From assembly GCF_000559085.1 (NCBI RefSeq), contig NZ_JALN02000001.1:3286001-3350000 (forward strand): a stretch of 64,000 nucleotides of DNA, read 5' to 3'. Within the stretch, counting starts at the first letter, position 1, and every line of letters starts with the position of its first letter. Position numbers and translations under genes: made by a program. Positions 32,130 to 40,979 of this stretch are shown here, piece by piece. This DNA comes from Mycolicibacterium aromaticivorans JS19b1 = JCM 16368. GTDB lineage: Bacteria > Actinomycetota > Actinomycetes > Mycobacteriales > Mycobacteriaceae. Below the pieces are notes generated by a model. It worked only from the letters and a program-made list of their open reading frames with translations, searched no databases and had not been told where the DNA came from.

Positions 32130-33149
32130 GTGCCCGCGCTGACGAATCGCCAGATACTCCTTCGCCGCCGCCCCTCGGGCCTGGTGCAATCGACCGATAC
32201 CGAGCTGGTCACCACGCACGCACCCGACCTCGCCGAGGGGGAGGCGCTACTGCGCACCACGTATGTGGGCCTGGATGCTGCGGTCCGCACCTGGCTGGAC
32301 GATCAGCCGAGCTACCTGCCGCCGGTGCAACTCGGTGAGGTCATCCGCGCCGCCGGTATCGGGGAGGTCGTCGAATCACGCTGCGACGCGTTCACGGTCG
32401 GCGACATCGTCACCACCCTGACCGGCTTCCAGGACTACGCGATCATCCGCGACGACATGTTCAGCACGCCCATCCCGGGTGAGACGGATCAGCTGGCGAT
32501 CATGAGCGTGTACGGGCCGACCGGCGCCACCGCCTATTTCGGCATGACCGATATCGGCCGGCCGAAGGAGGGCGAGACGGTCGTGGTGTCGGCGGCGGCC
32601 GGTGCCACCGGTTCGGTGGCGGGCCAGATCGCCAAGATCGCCGGTGCCCGGGTGGTCGGCATCGCCGGCGGCCCGGACAAGTGCCGGGCGGTGGTCGAGG
32701 ACTTCGGGTTCGACGCCTGCATCGACTACAAGAACGACGACATCCCGGCCTCGCTGAAACAGCACTGCCCCAAGGGGGTTGACGTCTACTTCGACAACGT
32801 CGGCGGTCCGATCCTGAACGCCGTGCTGGGTCGGCTGGCCCCCAGGGCGCGGGTGGTGCTGTGCGGGGTCATCTCCAGCTACCTGACCGGTGAGCATCCC
32901 GGGCCGGCCAACTACGTCAACCTGCTGGCCAAAACGGCCTCGATGCAGGGGTTCAACGCCCTGGACATGTGGGGCCGCTTCGATGAGGCGTTCGCCGATC
33001 TGCGCCGCTGGGAATCCGAGGGCAAGCTGGTGCACCGCGAAACCGTCTTCCACGGTCTGGAAGCCTGCGTCGACGCGCTCAACGGACTGTTCACGGGTGC
33101 CAACATCGGCAAGATGCTGGTGAAGGTCAGCGAGCCCGCAAAGGTCTGA
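32130..33149 (+). CDS. NADP-dependent MDR oxidoreductase (leukotriene B4 dehydrogenase type)
   Basis: A 339-residue zinc-independent medium-chain reductase. Landmarks are the N-terminal NRQILLRRRPSGLV, a YGPTGATAYFGMTDIG segment, the Rossmann motif VVSAAAGATGSVAGQIAKIAGARVVGIAGG, FDACIDYKNDD, VDVYFDNVGG and ARVVLCGVISSY. It should reduce enals, enones or related lipid aldehydes with NADPH. GTG 32130 is chosen from the leaderless -10. The upstream in-frame ATG at 32049 would add a poorly conserved Ser/Ala-rich tail. It ends six bases before the convergent xthA stop. Confidence 0.9.
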   Translation: MPALTNRQILLRRRPSGLVQSTDTELVTTHAPDLAEGEALLRTTYVGLDAAVRTWLDDQPSYLPPVQLGEVIRAAGIGEVVESRCDAFTVGDIVTTLTGFQDYAIIRDDMFSTPIPGETDQLAIMSVYGPTGATAYFGMTDIGRPKEGETVVVSAAAGATGSVAGQIAKIAGARVVGIAGGPDKCRAVVEDFGFDACIDYKNDDIPASLKQHCPKGVDVYFDNVGGPILNAVLGRLAPRARVVLCGVISSYLTGEHPGPANYVNLLAKTASMQGFNALDMWGRFDEAFADLRRWESEGKLVHRETVFHGLEACVDALNGLFTGANIGKMLVKVSEPAKV

Positions 33150-33155
33150 GGGCGC

Positions 33156-33983
33156 CTACCGGCTCACGTCGACCAGCACCGGCGCGTGGTCGCTGGGGGA
33201 GGGATCGCCCTTCTTGCCCGGTCGGCGTTCGTCCTTGACGATCTCGGCGTGTGTCACCCGTTCGGCCAATGCCGGTGATCCCAGGATGAAGTCGATGCGC
33301 ATGCCGCGACGCTTCTGGAACGCCAGCTGGGTGTAATCCCAGTAGGTGTAGACCCCGGGGCCGGGGGTGAACGGGCGCACCACATCGGTGAACTTGGTCT
33401 CGACGATGTCGTTGAACGCCTTGCGTTCCGGTTCCGACACGTGGGTGGCGCCGTGGAACACGGAGATGTCCCAGACGTCCTCGTCCGTCGGCGCGATGTT
33501 CCAGTCACCGACCAGGGCGATCGGCGCCTGCGGATCGTCCTGCAGCCAGGCCTCCGCTGTATTGCGAAGAGCGGCAAGCCATTCCAGTTTGTACTGATAG
33601 TGCGGATCGGCCAGGGTGCGGCCGTTGGGCACGTACAGGCTCCACACCCGGACGCCGCCGCAGGTGGCCGCCAGCGCACGAGCCTCGGCCTTGGCGTCGT
33701 CGTCCTTACCCCACGAGGGCTGGCCGTCGAAGCCCACCTGGACGTCGTCGAACCCGACGCGCGAGGCGATCGCGACGCCGTTCCACTGGTTGAATCCGCA
33801 GTGCACCACTTCGTAGCCGGCTTCCAGGAACGGCATGGTGGGGAACTGGTCGTCAGCGCACTTGGTTTCCTGCATGGCCAGCACATCGACGTCGGCGCGG
33901 CCGAGCCAGTCCACGACCCGGTCCACCCTCGCGCGAATCGAATTCACGTTCCAGGTGGCCAGGCGCAAGACGTCGGCGGACAT
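33156..33983 (-). CDS. xthA: Exodeoxyribonuclease III
   Basis: A 275-residue AP endonuclease/3'-5' exonuclease of base-excision repair. It carries the exonuclease-endonuclease-phosphatase motifs in order: TWNVNSIRARV (Asn), MQETK (Glu), YVPNGR, GDWNIAPTDEDVWD (Asp/Asn), RIDFILGS and the C-terminal SDHAPVLVDV (Asp-His). It is cytosolic and Mg-dependent. Third gene of def-acetyltransferase-xthA, with only 3 bases between stop and start. Confidence 0.96.
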   Translation of the reverse strand: MSADVLRLATWNVNSIRARVDRVVDWLGRADVDVLAMQETKCADDQFPTMPFLEAGYEVVHCGFNQWNGVAIASRVGFDDVQVGFDGQPSWGKDDDAKAEARALAATCGGVRVWSLYVPNGRTLADPHYQYKLEWLAALRNTAEAWLQDDPQAPIALVGDWNIAPTDEDVWDISVFHGATHVSEPERKAFNDIVETKFTDVVRPFTPGPGVYTYWDYTQLAFQKRRGMRIDFILGSPALAERVTHAEIVKDERRPGKKGDPSPSDHAPVLVDVSR

Positions 33984-33986
33984 GGC

Positions 33987-34892
33987 CTACAGAGTACGGG
34001 GGCTCAACGACCGGGCATCGACGTAGCGGTGGTGGTGGTGCAGCCGAAAACCCAGCGAGTGATACAGCGTGATCGCGCCCGAGTTGTCGCTCAGCACCTG
34101 CACGTACGCCCGGTCGGCGTCGCGCTGCGCGCCCCAGTCGAGCAGGGCCCGGCACAGCCGTCGGGCGTGCCCGCGCCTGCGGTGCCCGGCGTCGACGTGC
34201 ACGGCCGAGATTCCCAGCCATCGGGTGCCGTCCGGTGCGGTGGTGATCGCTCCCCGCCCGACCGCGGCGCCGGCCGTCGAGGCGAAGGCGACCTCCCCGT
34301 CGACCACCGCCGTCAGTACCTCGGGCGGCACGTCGCGCTGATAGCACGCCAGCCAGGCCGCATCCGGGCTTGGCAGGAAGGTCACCGCCTCGTCCGGTTC
34401 GGTGGCGGTGATGTCGGTGACCATCACCCGGGTGTGCTTGATGCCGTCGGCGCGAATCGGCAGCAGCCGCTCCGGCAGCGCCAGCCACGGCTCCAGGTCG
34501 CGTTGCGCGTACCAGTCCACGATCGCGGGCAGGCCGGTCAGGGACGACGAGAAGTCCAGTGGCACAGCCGAGTTGGCTCGGCTGGTGTACCCGCCCGCGG
34601 CCCGCAGCAGCCAGCCGTCGTGCCAGCTGCGCTCGGTGCCCGGCCAGGCCAGCGCGGCCGCGTGCTCGAGGTTCCGGATCTCAGAGGTGCGCACGGGAAC
34701 CACGCTGAGCTCCCGAACCGCGACCACATCGGCCGGGCGAACCTCCACCACTCCGTCGGACTTGGTGCGCACCATGATCACCGGGTCTTGCGCGAGAAGC
34801 TCACCGATCACGTCGGACATCGGGGGTGTGGTGCCCGCGGGCAGGCGGTAGCGGATGCTCACCCGGCTGCCGACCGGCGGCAGGCTGGCCAT
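33987..34892 (-). CDS. GNAT acetyltransferase with N-terminal SH3-like domain (Rv0428c homologue)
   Basis: A 301-residue two-domain protein. The first 60 residues form an SH3-like barrel (GSRVSIRYRLPAG, VIGELLAQDPVIMVRTKSDGVVEV). The GNAT fold occupies about 150-301, with WLGISAVHVDAGHRRRGHARRLCRALLDWGAQRDADRAYVQV (acetyl-CoA pyrophosphate loop around RRRGHA) and ITLYHSLGFRLHHHHRYV. The M. tuberculosis homologue has been described as a histone-like protein acetyltransferase; the true acceptor is uncertain. It is tightly packed between def and xthA, three bases from each. Confidence 0.88.
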   Translation of the reverse strand: MASLPPVGSRVSIRYRLPAGTTPPMSDVIGELLAQDPVIMVRTKSDGVVEVRPADVVAVRELSVVPVRTSEIRNLEHAAALAWPGTERSWHDGWLLRAAGGYTSRANSAVPLDFSSSLTGLPAIVDWYAQRDLEPWLALPERLLPIRADGIKHTRVMVTDITATEPDEAVTFLPSPDAAWLACYQRDVPPEVLTAVVDGEVAFASTAGAAVGRGAITTAPDGTRWLGISAVHVDAGHRRRGHARRLCRALLDWGAQRDADRAYVQVLSDNSGAITLYHSLGFRLHHHHRYVDARSLSPRTL

Positions 34893-34895
34893 TGG

Positions 34896-35489
34896 TCAGT
34901 GACCGAACGGGTCCGGCACTTCACCGGGTGTCCACGCCAGACCGGGCACCCCCCAGCCGTTCCTCTTCGCGGTCTTCTTCGCCGCCCGCGCATGCCGGCC
35001 GATCAGCTTGTCGACGTAGAGGAACCCGTCGAGGTGGCCGGTCTCGTGCTGCAGCATGCGGGCGAACAGGTCGTGGCCTTCCAGGGTGACCGCGTTGCCG
35101 TCCGCGTCCAGGCCGGTGACCCGTGCCCACTTGGCGCGGCCACACGGAAACGATTCGCCGGGCACCGACAGGCAGCCCTCGTCGTCGTTGTCCGGGTCGG
35201 GCATGGTCTCGGGAACCTCCGAGGTCTCCAACACGGGATTGATAACCACACCCCGCCGCCGTGTGGTCTTGCCGCGCTCGTCGGCGCAGTCGTAGACGAA
35301 CAGTCGCTTGCCGACGCCGATCTGGTTGGCCGCCAGCCCGACTCCGTTGGCCGCGTCCATCGTGTCGTACATGTCCGTGATCAGATCGGCCAGATCCGCG
35401 GGCAGCGAACCGTCGTCACCGACCGGCACGGGCTGCGTCGGCGTATGCAGAACAGGATCACCCAGGATCACGATTGGTCTAACCGCCAT
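34896..35489 (-). CDS. def: Peptide deformylase
   Basis: A 197-residue metalloenzyme that removes the formyl group from nascent proteins. The three family motifs are present: [20 protein letters not shown] (metal ligand Cys106) and QHETGHLDG (His148, Glu149, His152). ATG 35489 gives exactly the length of the M. tuberculosis enzyme; an ATG three codons upstream is possible. Mycobacterial type-I features include the insert around DPDNDDEG. First gene of the def-acetyltransferase-xthA operon. Confidence 0.97.
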   Translation of the reverse strand: MAVRPIVILGDPVLHTPTQPVPVGDDGSLPADLADLITDMYDTMDAANGVGLAANQIGVGKRLFVYDCADERGKTTRRRGVVINPVLETSEVPETMPDPDNDDEGCLSVPGESFPCGRAKWARVTGLDADGNAVTLEGHDLFARMLQHETGHLDGFLYVDKLIGRHARAAKKTAKRNGWGVPGLAWTPGEVPDPFGH

Positions 35490-35615
35490 GATCGGCAAGC
35501 TTAAGTCAGCCGACGCGCGGGCTTGGCTGCCGTCCCAACCGGGACAACCGTGATTGAATGAGCGCCGAGCATAGGCAAGTCTTTTGCAGGTCTTCGAAAG
35601 GGTCTACAGATCGAA

Positions 35616-35924
35616 ATGGACGGCGCCATGGCACGGGCCGAGCGGTCCAATGACGACGCTGACCTTCCCGATGGGTTGACTCGCCGCGAATACGACGTCC
35701 TGGCCTTCGAGCGGCAATGGTGGAAGTACGCCGGCGCCAAGGAAGAGGCCATCAAGGAACTCTTCTCGATGTCGGCTACCCGCTACTACCAGGTGCTCAA
35801 CGCCCTGGTCGACCGCCCCGAGGCGCTTGCCGCCGATCCGATGCTGGTCAAGCGGCTGCGACGGCTTCGGGCGAGCCGGCAGAAGGCGCGTGCGGCGCGC
35901 CGACTCGGCTTCGAGGTCACCTGA
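35616..35924 (+). CDS. DUF3263 helix-turn-helix protein (Rv0430 homologue)
   Basis: A 102-residue basic protein of the DUF3263 family, the same size as M. tuberculosis Rv0430. The core LTRREYDVLAFERQWWKYAGAKEEAIKELF, then SATRYYQVLNALVDRPEAL, looks like a helix-turn-helix (sigma-like) fold, and the C-terminus is an Arg/Lys-rich tail. It probably binds DNA. It lies 127 bases from the divergent def gene and 40 bases before virR. ATG 35616 is used; ATG 35628 is an alternative. Confidence 0.88.
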   Translation: MDGAMARAERSNDDADLPDGLTRREYDVLAFERQWWKYAGAKEEAIKELFSMSATRYYQVLNALVDRPEALAADPMLVKRLRRLRASRQKARAARRLGFEVT

Positions 35925-35951
35925 TTTTTCTCCCATGGCGGACCCGCTGGT

Positions 35952-35957
35952 TACAGT
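35952..35957 (+). promoter_or_regulatory. Leaderless -10 box for virR
   Basis: TACAGT, followed by 7 bases and the virR ATG at 35965. It fits the mycobacterial TANNNT -10 and implies a leaderless transcript independent of the upstream gene. Confidence 0.5.
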
Positions 35958-35964
35958 GGGCGCG

Positions 35965-36426
35965 ATGAACGACCGCGTACCTGATTCCGCCGGGCTGCCG
36001 CTGCGCGCCATGGTGATGGTGCTGCTGTTCCTCGGGGTGATCTTCCTGCTGGTCGGCTTCCAGGCCATGGGCTCGGGCAATGACAACAGCAGCGACGACA
36101 CGTCGGTGCGGACGGTCACCACGACGACCTCCAAGACCTCGGCCGCGCCGGCACCCAAGGCCGACGTGCGGGTTTTCAACGTCGGTGAAGGCGAAGGCGC
36201 CGCCAGCCGGATCGGTGACCGGCTGCGCGAAGCCGGCTGGAATGTCACCGAGACGAGCAACCTGCAGGTGCCGCAGCTGCCTGCGACGACGGTGTATTAC
36301 GGCACCACCGACGGGGAGCAGGCCGCCGCGGAGGCGGTGGCCAAAGTGCTCAACGCGCCGGTGGCCCCGAGAATCCCGGAAATCGCCGAGCAGCCACCGG
36401 GCGTGATCGTTTTGGTGACCGGATAG
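35965..36426 (+). CDS. virR: VirR-like LytR_C-domain membrane protein (Rv0431 homologue)
   Basis: A 153-residue envelope protein. One N-terminal TM helix (about 13-35, [20 protein letters not shown]) is followed by a Thr/Ser-rich linker and a LytR C-terminal domain ([62 protein letters not shown]). In M. tuberculosis VirR limits membrane vesicle release and helps organise LCP-protein-dependent linkage of arabinogalactan and peptidoglycan. Upstream in-frame codons are discounted because the TM helix and leaderless promoter fix this start. sodC begins 10 bases downstream. Confidence 0.88.
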   Translation: MNDRVPDSAGLPLRAMVMVLLFLGVIFLLVGFQAMGSGNDNSSDDTSVRTVTTTTSKTSAAPAPKADVRVFNVGEGEGAASRIGDRLREAGWNVTETSNLQVPQLPATTVYYGTTDGEQAAAEAVAKVLNAPVAPRIPEIAEQPPGVIVLVTG

Positions 36427-36436
36427 GCTTCGGCTC

Positions 36437-37183
36437 ATGGTCACGACCGTCAGCCCGCTGAGAACTGCCGCCGCCATCCTGTTCGTCGCTCCCGTCGCCG
36501 TGTTGAGCGCGTGCAGCCCGAACGAACCGATCGCCTCGCAGCCCGGAACCACGCCCCCCGTGTGGACCGGATCCCCGGCGCCGGCCGCCGCGGGCGAAGG
36601 CACCCACGGCACTAGCCACGGTGAGGACACCCACGCGGCTCCGCAGGCGTCCGCGTCCAGCGCCGACACCCTGACCGCCCAGATCAAGACTGCCGATGGC
36701 ACCCAGGTCGCCGCGGCGACCTTCGAGTTCCAGGACGGCTTCGCGACGGTCACTGTGCAGACCACCGGAACCGGCAAGCTGGCGCCGGGCTTCCACGGCC
36801 TGCACCTGCACTCGTTCGCCAAGTGCGAGGCCAACTCCGTCGCCCCGACCGGCGGCGCCCCCGGCGACTTCCTTTCCGCGGGTGGCCACTTCCAGGCCGG
36901 CGGCCACAGCGGGCATCCCGCCAGCGGTGACCTCGCCTCGCTGCAGGTGCGTGAGGACGGCTCGGCAATGCTGGTGACCACGACCAACGCCTTCACCAAG
37001 CAGGATCTGCTGGGCGGCAACGGGACCGCGATCATCATCCACGCCGACGCCGACAACTTCGCCAACATCCCGCCGGAGCGCTACCAGCAGATCCAGGGCG
37101 GCGCGCCCGGCCCGGATGAAGCCACGATGGCCACCGGCGACGCCGGCAAGCGGGTGGCGTGCGGTGTCGTCGGCACCGGCTAG
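36437..37183 (+). CDS. sodC: Cu,Zn superoxide dismutase lipoprotein
   Basis: A 248-residue exported superoxide dismutase. The signal peptide ends in lipobox LSAC (Cys26), followed by a linker of about 50 residues rich in Gly, His, Thr and Ala. Metal-site motifs are [37 protein letters not shown] and the closing [13 protein letters not shown], which contains the disulfide Cys. It disproportionates superoxide at the cell surface. The last 20 bases overlap the start of the next gene, so the two are probably co-transcribed, with virR just upstream. Confidence 0.97.
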   Translation: MVTTVSPLRTAAAILFVAPVAVLSACSPNEPIASQPGTTPPVWTGSPAPAAAGEGTHGTSHGEDTHAAPQASASSADTLTAQIKTADGTQVAAATFEFQDGFATVTVQTTGTGKLAPGFHGLHLHSFAKCEANSVAPTGGAPGDFLSAGGHFQAGGHSGHPASGDLASLQVREDGSAMLVTTTNAFTKQDLLGGNGTAIIIHADADNFANIPPERYQQIQGGAPGPDEATMATGDAGKRVACGVVGTG

Positions 37184-38312
37184 AACACCTTCGGAGAAGC
37201 CCGGCCGCATCGACTTCGCCGGATCGCCCCGGCCGACGCTCGGCGTCGAGTGGGAGTTCGCGTTGATCGATGCGGCCACCCGCGACCTCAGCAACGAGGC
37301 GGCCGAGGTGATCGCCGATGTCGGTGAGAGCCCGCACGTCCATAAAGAGTTGCTGCGCAACACCATCGAGGTCGTCACCGGTGTCTGTGACACCGTCGAC
37401 GAGGCGATGGTCGACCTCAAGGGCACGCTGCGCAGCGCACGCGAGATCGTGCACGGACGCGACATGGAGCTGTTCTGCGCGGGCACCCACCCGTTCGCGT
37501 CGTGGTCGACGCAGAAACTCACCGACGCGCCGCGCTACGCCGAGCTGATCAAGCGGACCCAGTGGTGGGGACGGCAGATGCTCATCTGGGGTGTGCACGT
37601 CCATATCGGGGTGTCGTCGGCGCACAAGGTGATGCCGATCATCTCCTCACTGCTCAACCAGTATCCGCATCTGCTGGCGCTGTCGGCCTCCTCGCCGTTC
37701 TGGGCCGGCGATGACACCGGTTACGCCAGTAACCGGGCGATGATGTTCCAGCAGCTGCCGACCGCGGGCCTGCCGTTCCAATTCCAGACCTGGCGGCAGT
37801 TCGAGCGGTTCGTGCACGACCAGAAGAAGACCGGCATCATCGACCACATCAACGAAGTCCGTTGGGACATCAGGCCGTCGCCGCATCTGGGCACCATCGA
37901 GGTGCGCGTGTTCGACGGGGTGTCCAATCTGCGGGAGCTCGCGGCACTGGTGGCGCTGACGCACTGCCTGGTGGTCGACCTGGACCGCCGGCTGGAAGCC
38001 GGTGAGCAGCTGCCGGTGATGCCGCCGTGGCACGTGCAGGAGAACAAGTGGCGGGCCGCCCGGTACGGTCTGGACGCCATCATCATCCTCGACTCCGACA
38101 GCAATGAACGGCTGGTCACCGAGGACCTCGACGATCTGCTGACCCGGCTGCAGCCGGTGGCCGAATCACTGCACTGCGCAGACGAATTGGCAGCGGTCGC
38201 CGACATCCCGCGGCGCGGGGCGTCCTATCAGCGCCAGCACCGGGTGGCCGAGGACAGCGGCGGCGATCTGTGCGCGGTGGTTGACTCGTTGGTCGGAGAG
38301 CTGGATATCTAG
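37164..38312 (+). CDS. Carboxylate-amine ligase, YbdK/GCS2 family (Rv0433 homologue)
   Basis: A 382-residue ATP-dependent ligase of the glutamate-cysteine ligase type 2 (YbdK) family. Visible motifs are [12 protein letters not shown] (Glu/Glu metal ligands), [53 protein letters not shown] and [19 protein letters not shown]. The family has weak glutamate-cysteine ligase activity, but mycobacteria use mycothiol rather than glutathione, so the real product is unknown. GTG 37164 gives a length near the 376-residue M. tuberculosis protein and overlaps sodC by 20 bases. Confidence 0.9.
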   Translation: MSSAPARTPSEKPGRIDFAGSPRPTLGVEWEFALIDAATRDLSNEAAEVIADVGESPHVHKELLRNTIEVVTGVCDTVDEAMVDLKGTLRSAREIVHGRDMELFCAGTHPFASWSTQKLTDAPRYAELIKRTQWWGRQMLIWGVHVHIGVSSAHKVMPIISSLLNQYPHLLALSASSPFWAGDDTGYASNRAMMFQQLPTAGLPFQFQTWRQFERFVHDQKKTGIIDHINEVRWDIRPSPHLGTIEVRVFDGVSNLRELAALVALTHCLVVDLDRRLEAGEQLPVMPPWHVQENKWRAARYGLDAIIILDSDSNERLVTEDLDDLLTRLQPVAESLHCADELAAVADIPRRGASYQRQHRVAEDSGGDLCAVVDSLVGELDI

Positions 38313-38380
38313 CCCGCGTCACGACGATGCGGGCCGCACGCCCGAGGAGGAGTGGTGCAATGGACCCGAGGGAGGCGCCC

Positions 38381-38716
38381 ATGAGGGTGAGACGACTGGG
38401 ACTCGCGGTGGTGGCGACGGCCGTCGTCCTGACCGGTGGCGGTTGCGCCAAAGCGATCACCGGCACCCCGGTGGCCACCCCCGGTGAGGCCGGCAAGGGC
38501 ATGGTGCCCGCCGATCTGCTCACCACGACCTGCCGCGAGTTCCTGACCATGGACACCGTCACCCGGCGCGAAGTGATCGTGGCGATCGGGAAAAGCGGAA
38601 ATCAGCTGGTCTCGATGAACCCGCAACTGTGGGCGGGCGTGGCTAGCGCGCTGTGCGGATTCGTCGATCCCTCCGCGCCGGTGAAGGATGTGGTCATGGG
38701 GCAGGGCATTCGGTAG
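38381..38716 (+). CDS. Small putative lipoprotein
   Basis: A 111-residue lipoprotein. The signal MRVRRLGLAVVATAVVLTGGGC ends in lipobox GGGC (Cys22), directly followed by AKAITGTPV, a post-lipobox sequence common in mycobacterial lipoproteins. The mature part has two further Cys (TTCREF and ALCGFV), probably disulfide-linked, and is helical. ATG 38381 is chosen because GGAGG lies five bases upstream; ATG 38360 also has an AGGAGG. Function unknown. It ends two bases before the LON-domain gene. Confidence 0.72.
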   Translation: MRVRRLGLAVVATAVVLTGGGCAKAITGTPVATPGEAGKGMVPADLLTTTCREFLTMDTVTRREVIVAIGKSGNQLVSMNPQLWAGVASALCGFVDPSAPVKDVVMGQGIR

Positions 38717-38718
38717 CC

Positions 38719-39366
38719 ATGACCGCCCAGCCGATGTTCCCGCTGCAGTCGGCGCTGCTGCCCGGAGAACCATTGCCGCTGCGCATCTTCGAGCCGCGAT
38801 ACTCCCAGCTGGTGCGGGACTGCCTGGAGATGACCGATCCCGCATTCGGGGTCGTGCTGATCACCCGCGGCCTGGAGGTCGGCGGCGGCGATGTCCGCGG
38901 CGACGTCGGCGCCCTGGCCCGGATCACCGAATACGCCGACCATGGGATGGGTCAATACCAACTCGGCACCGTCATCGGTGAACGAATCCGGGTGCGCGAG
39001 TGGTTGGACGACGACCCGTATCCCCGCGCCGACATCGAACCCTGGCCCGACGAGCCGGGCCCACCGGTGACGCATGAACGCATCGGCGAGATCGTCGATG
39101 CGATGCTGGCATTGTTCGAGCGGATCGTCAGCGCGCGGGGCGCGCGGTTGCGGCCCGACGCGCTCGCGGTCGAGCCCGAGGTCGCCGACGATCCGTCCCG
39201 GCACATCTACGTACTCGCCTCGCGGGTGCCGATGGGGCAGGCCGACCGGTATGCGGTACTGGCGGCGCCGACACTTGCCGAGCGCGTCGACGTACTGGCC
39301 GACGCGATCGAAACAGTCTCTGCCATGGTCGAATTCCAGATCGCCTCCGACGAGAACGGGGAGTAG
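38719..39366 (+). CDS. LON substrate-binding-domain protein (Rv0434 homologue)
   Basis: A 215-residue stand-alone Lon N-terminal (PUA-like) domain protein without ATPase or protease parts. It begins with the family signature MFPLQSALLPGEPLPLRIFEPRYSQLVRDCLE, then FGVVLITRGLEVGGGD and a GQYQLGTVIGERIRVREW strand, and ends in a helical bundle. It presumably binds unfolded protein or acts as an adaptor; no catalytic residues are present. It starts two bases after the preceding lipoprotein stop. A palindromic element follows 15 bases after its stop. Confidence 0.9.
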   Translation: MTAQPMFPLQSALLPGEPLPLRIFEPRYSQLVRDCLEMTDPAFGVVLITRGLEVGGGDVRGDVGALARITEYADHGMGQYQLGTVIGERIRVREWLDDDPYPRADIEPWPDEPGPPVTHERIGEIVDAMLALFERIVSARGARLRPDALAVEPEVADDPSRHIYVLASRVPMGQADRYAVLAAPTLAERVDVLADAIETVSAMVEFQIASDENGE

Positions 39367-39380
39367 CTCCATCTCCGCGA

Positions 39381-39437
39381 CGAGTCTGCGGTGAGCGCGT
39401 GATTCGACGGCGCGCGGTAGCGCTGAACGCAGAATCG
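39381..39437. repeat. Solitary palindromic element between convergent genes
   Basis: A 57-bp imperfect palindrome. Arms CGAGTCTGCGGTGAGCGC (39381-39398) and GCGCTGAACGCAGAATCG (39420-39437) agree at 15 of 18 positions. Size and the CGAG-N2-TGCG arm start match the elements at 5652, 18551, 62004 and 62989. It lies between the LON-domain gene and the methyltransferase, which converge. Confidence 0.65.
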
Positions 39438-39454
39438 GTGCCGCCAGCGCAGGC

Positions 39455-40360
39455 TCAGAGCTTGTGCGCATCCAGCAGGACGGTGTCGGGCACCGGGTCC
39501 TCAAGATCGTCTGGCGCCGGGCGCTTGTAGTGCGCCATCAGGTCGACGGCCGAAGTCGCGGTGACCTCCCAGCCGCGCTCGGTCAGCCACTTCTCGACGT
39601 CGGTGCGCGCCTCCATGTACCAGAGCCGAGTGACGTCGGGCAGCTCCGGACCGCCGGCCGCGACGGCGTCCCGGCGGGCCTGCGCCATCCGCTCCTGGCG
39701 GCGAGCCAACTGTTCGGCGGAGTAGAACGTCTCACCGAACGCCTCCACCGACAGCCTGCTGCCGGGGGCACTGAGCTGGTCGATCTGCTGGAAGAGCGCG
39801 TCCTGCGCAGCGGCGGGTAAGTACGGCAGCAGCCCCTCGGCCGACCATGCCGTCGGGATCGACGGGTCAAAACCATTCTGGCGCAGGGCTTTCGGCCAGT
39901 CGTGGCGCAGGTCGACCGCGACCGCGGCATACCTCGCGGCTGGCTTTGCCTGATGCTCGGCCAGCACCCGCTCCTTGAATTCGAGCACCTTCGGCTGGTC
40001 GATCTCGTAGACCGTCGTGCCGCTGATCCACGGCAGCCGCCAGGCGCGGGTGTCGAGGCCGGCGGCCAGGATCACCGCCTGATCCAGCCCGTTGGCGCCT
40101 GCGGCGGTGAAGAAGTCGTCGAAGAACTTCGTGCGCGAGGCGATGTAGGCGGCCATGGCCTGCGCCCGCACCGGGTCTTCGTCGAGAAACGGTGAACGCC
40201 ACCCGGCCTCGACGGCGGCCTCGACGAAGAAGTGGGCGTACGGGTCGAGGTACAGCGGACATTCGGCGCCGGTCTCCGTGGCCCGTGCGCGGGCCACGCT
40301 CAGCGCGGTGGCGCCGACCCCTTCGGTGATGTCCCAGGTGTCATCGTCGGTTCGGCTCAC
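39455..40360 (-). CDS. SAM-dependent methyltransferase, mycobacterial TIGR00027 type
   Basis: A 301-residue methyltransferase of the large mycobacterial TIGR00027/leucine-carboxyl-methyltransferase-like family. It shows the N-terminal WDITEGVGATALSVARARATE, DPYAHFFVEAA, the SAM-site motif ILAAGLDTRAWRL, VYEIDQPKVLEFK and VDLRHDWPKALRQNGFD. Substrates of the family are mostly unknown. GTG 40360 overlaps the mrpG stop (GTGA), so this gene is translated as the last member of the Mrp antiporter operon, an unexpected partner. Confidence 0.9.
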   Translation of the reverse strand: MSRTDDDTWDITEGVGATALSVARARATETGAECPLYLDPYAHFFVEAAVEAGWRSPFLDEDPVRAQAMAAYIASRTKFFDDFFTAAGANGLDQAVILAAGLDTRAWRLPWISGTTVYEIDQPKVLEFKERVLAEHQAKPAARYAAVAVDLRHDWPKALRQNGFDPSIPTAWSAEGLLPYLPAAAQDALFQQIDQLSAPGSRLSVEAFGETFYSAEQLARRQERMAQARRDAVAAGGPELPDVTRLWYMEARTDVEKWLTERGWEVTATSAVDLMAHYKRPAPDDLEDPVPDTVLLDAHKL

Positions 40361-40707
40361 GGCTCCGGCTTCGCTTCCTCGGTATTGTCCTCGCGCATCT
40401 CATCTACCGTCAGCCCGTCGCTGACGCGCTGTTCACGGTAGGCGAGCTGCCCGACTCGATGCGCGATCACCGGCGCGGTGATCATGGTGAACATGGCGGT
40501 CAGCACCAGCATGCCGACATCGACGTTGCCGCGCAGCCGGATCGTCGCGCCCGCGAGGACCAGCAACAGTCCCAGCACCTGCGGTTTGGTCGCGGCGTGC
40601 ATGCGGGTCAGCGTGTCGGGAAAGCGCAGCACACCGATGGCCGCGGTCAGGGCCAGTGCTGATCCGGCCAGTACCAGTACGCCCGCCAGCAGATCGAGGG
40701 AGTTCAT
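40357..40707 (-). CDS. mrpG: Na+/H+ antiporter subunit G
   Basis: A 116-residue membrane subunit with three TM helices. The family signature is GVLRFPDTLTRMHAATKPQVLGLLLVLAGATI, followed by a third helix (MLVLTAMFTMITAPVIAHRVG). A longer acidic cytosolic tail (about 25 residues) than usual ends the protein. MrpG is needed for assembly of the Mrp complex, which exchanges Na+ for protons. Start and stop overlap mrpF and the methyltransferase by four bases each. Confidence 0.94.
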   Translation of the reverse strand: MNSLDLLAGVLVLAGSALALTAAIGVLRFPDTLTRMHAATKPQVLGLLLVLAGATIRLRGNVDVGMLVLTAMFTMITAPVIAHRVGQLAYREQRVSDGLTVDEMREDNTEEAKPEP

Positions 40708-40979
40708 CTCTCGTCCCGTCGCGCCACGTCAGGCACCCGGAACCGGGCCACGCTGACCGAGCCGACGAAGCTGATCAGCGCGAGGGCGGCCAGGCTGTAG
40801 GTGACGGTGGTGTCCAGGCTGAACGCCGCCCACGTGCCGATGCCGCACATCGTCACCGCCACCAGGGTGTCGACCGCCACCAGCCGATCCAGCGTGTTGG
40901 GCCCCATCAAGAGCCGAATCATCGTGACCGCGGCCGCCGCGACCAGCATCACGCCCGAGAGCACCCACACGATCGTCAT
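40704..40979 (-). CDS. mrpF: Na+/H+ antiporter subunit F
   Basis: A 91-residue subunit with three TM helices, typical of MrpF: VWVLSGVMLVAAAAVTMIRLLMGPNTLDRLVAVDTLVAVTMCGI, in which the GP-x-x-x-DR-x-x-x-x-D motif is diagnostic, and the last helix LAALALISFVGSVSVARF. The longer open frame upstream is a shadow over mrpE. ATG 40979 overlaps the mrpE stop (ATGA) and the stop overlaps mrpG. Confidence 0.94.
   Translation of the reverse strand: MTIVWVLSGVMLVAAAAVTMIRLLMGPNTLDRLVAVDTLVAVTMCGIGTWAAFSLDTTVTYSLAALALISFVGSVSVARFRVPDVARRDER

Noticed and set aside
33441..35504. A 687-codon open frame on the plus strand across xthA, the acetyltransferase and def
   Set aside because: It is the antisense of three conserved, motif-complete genes. 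Its product is His/Arg/Gly-rich without domains, as usual for shadow frames in GC-rich DNA.
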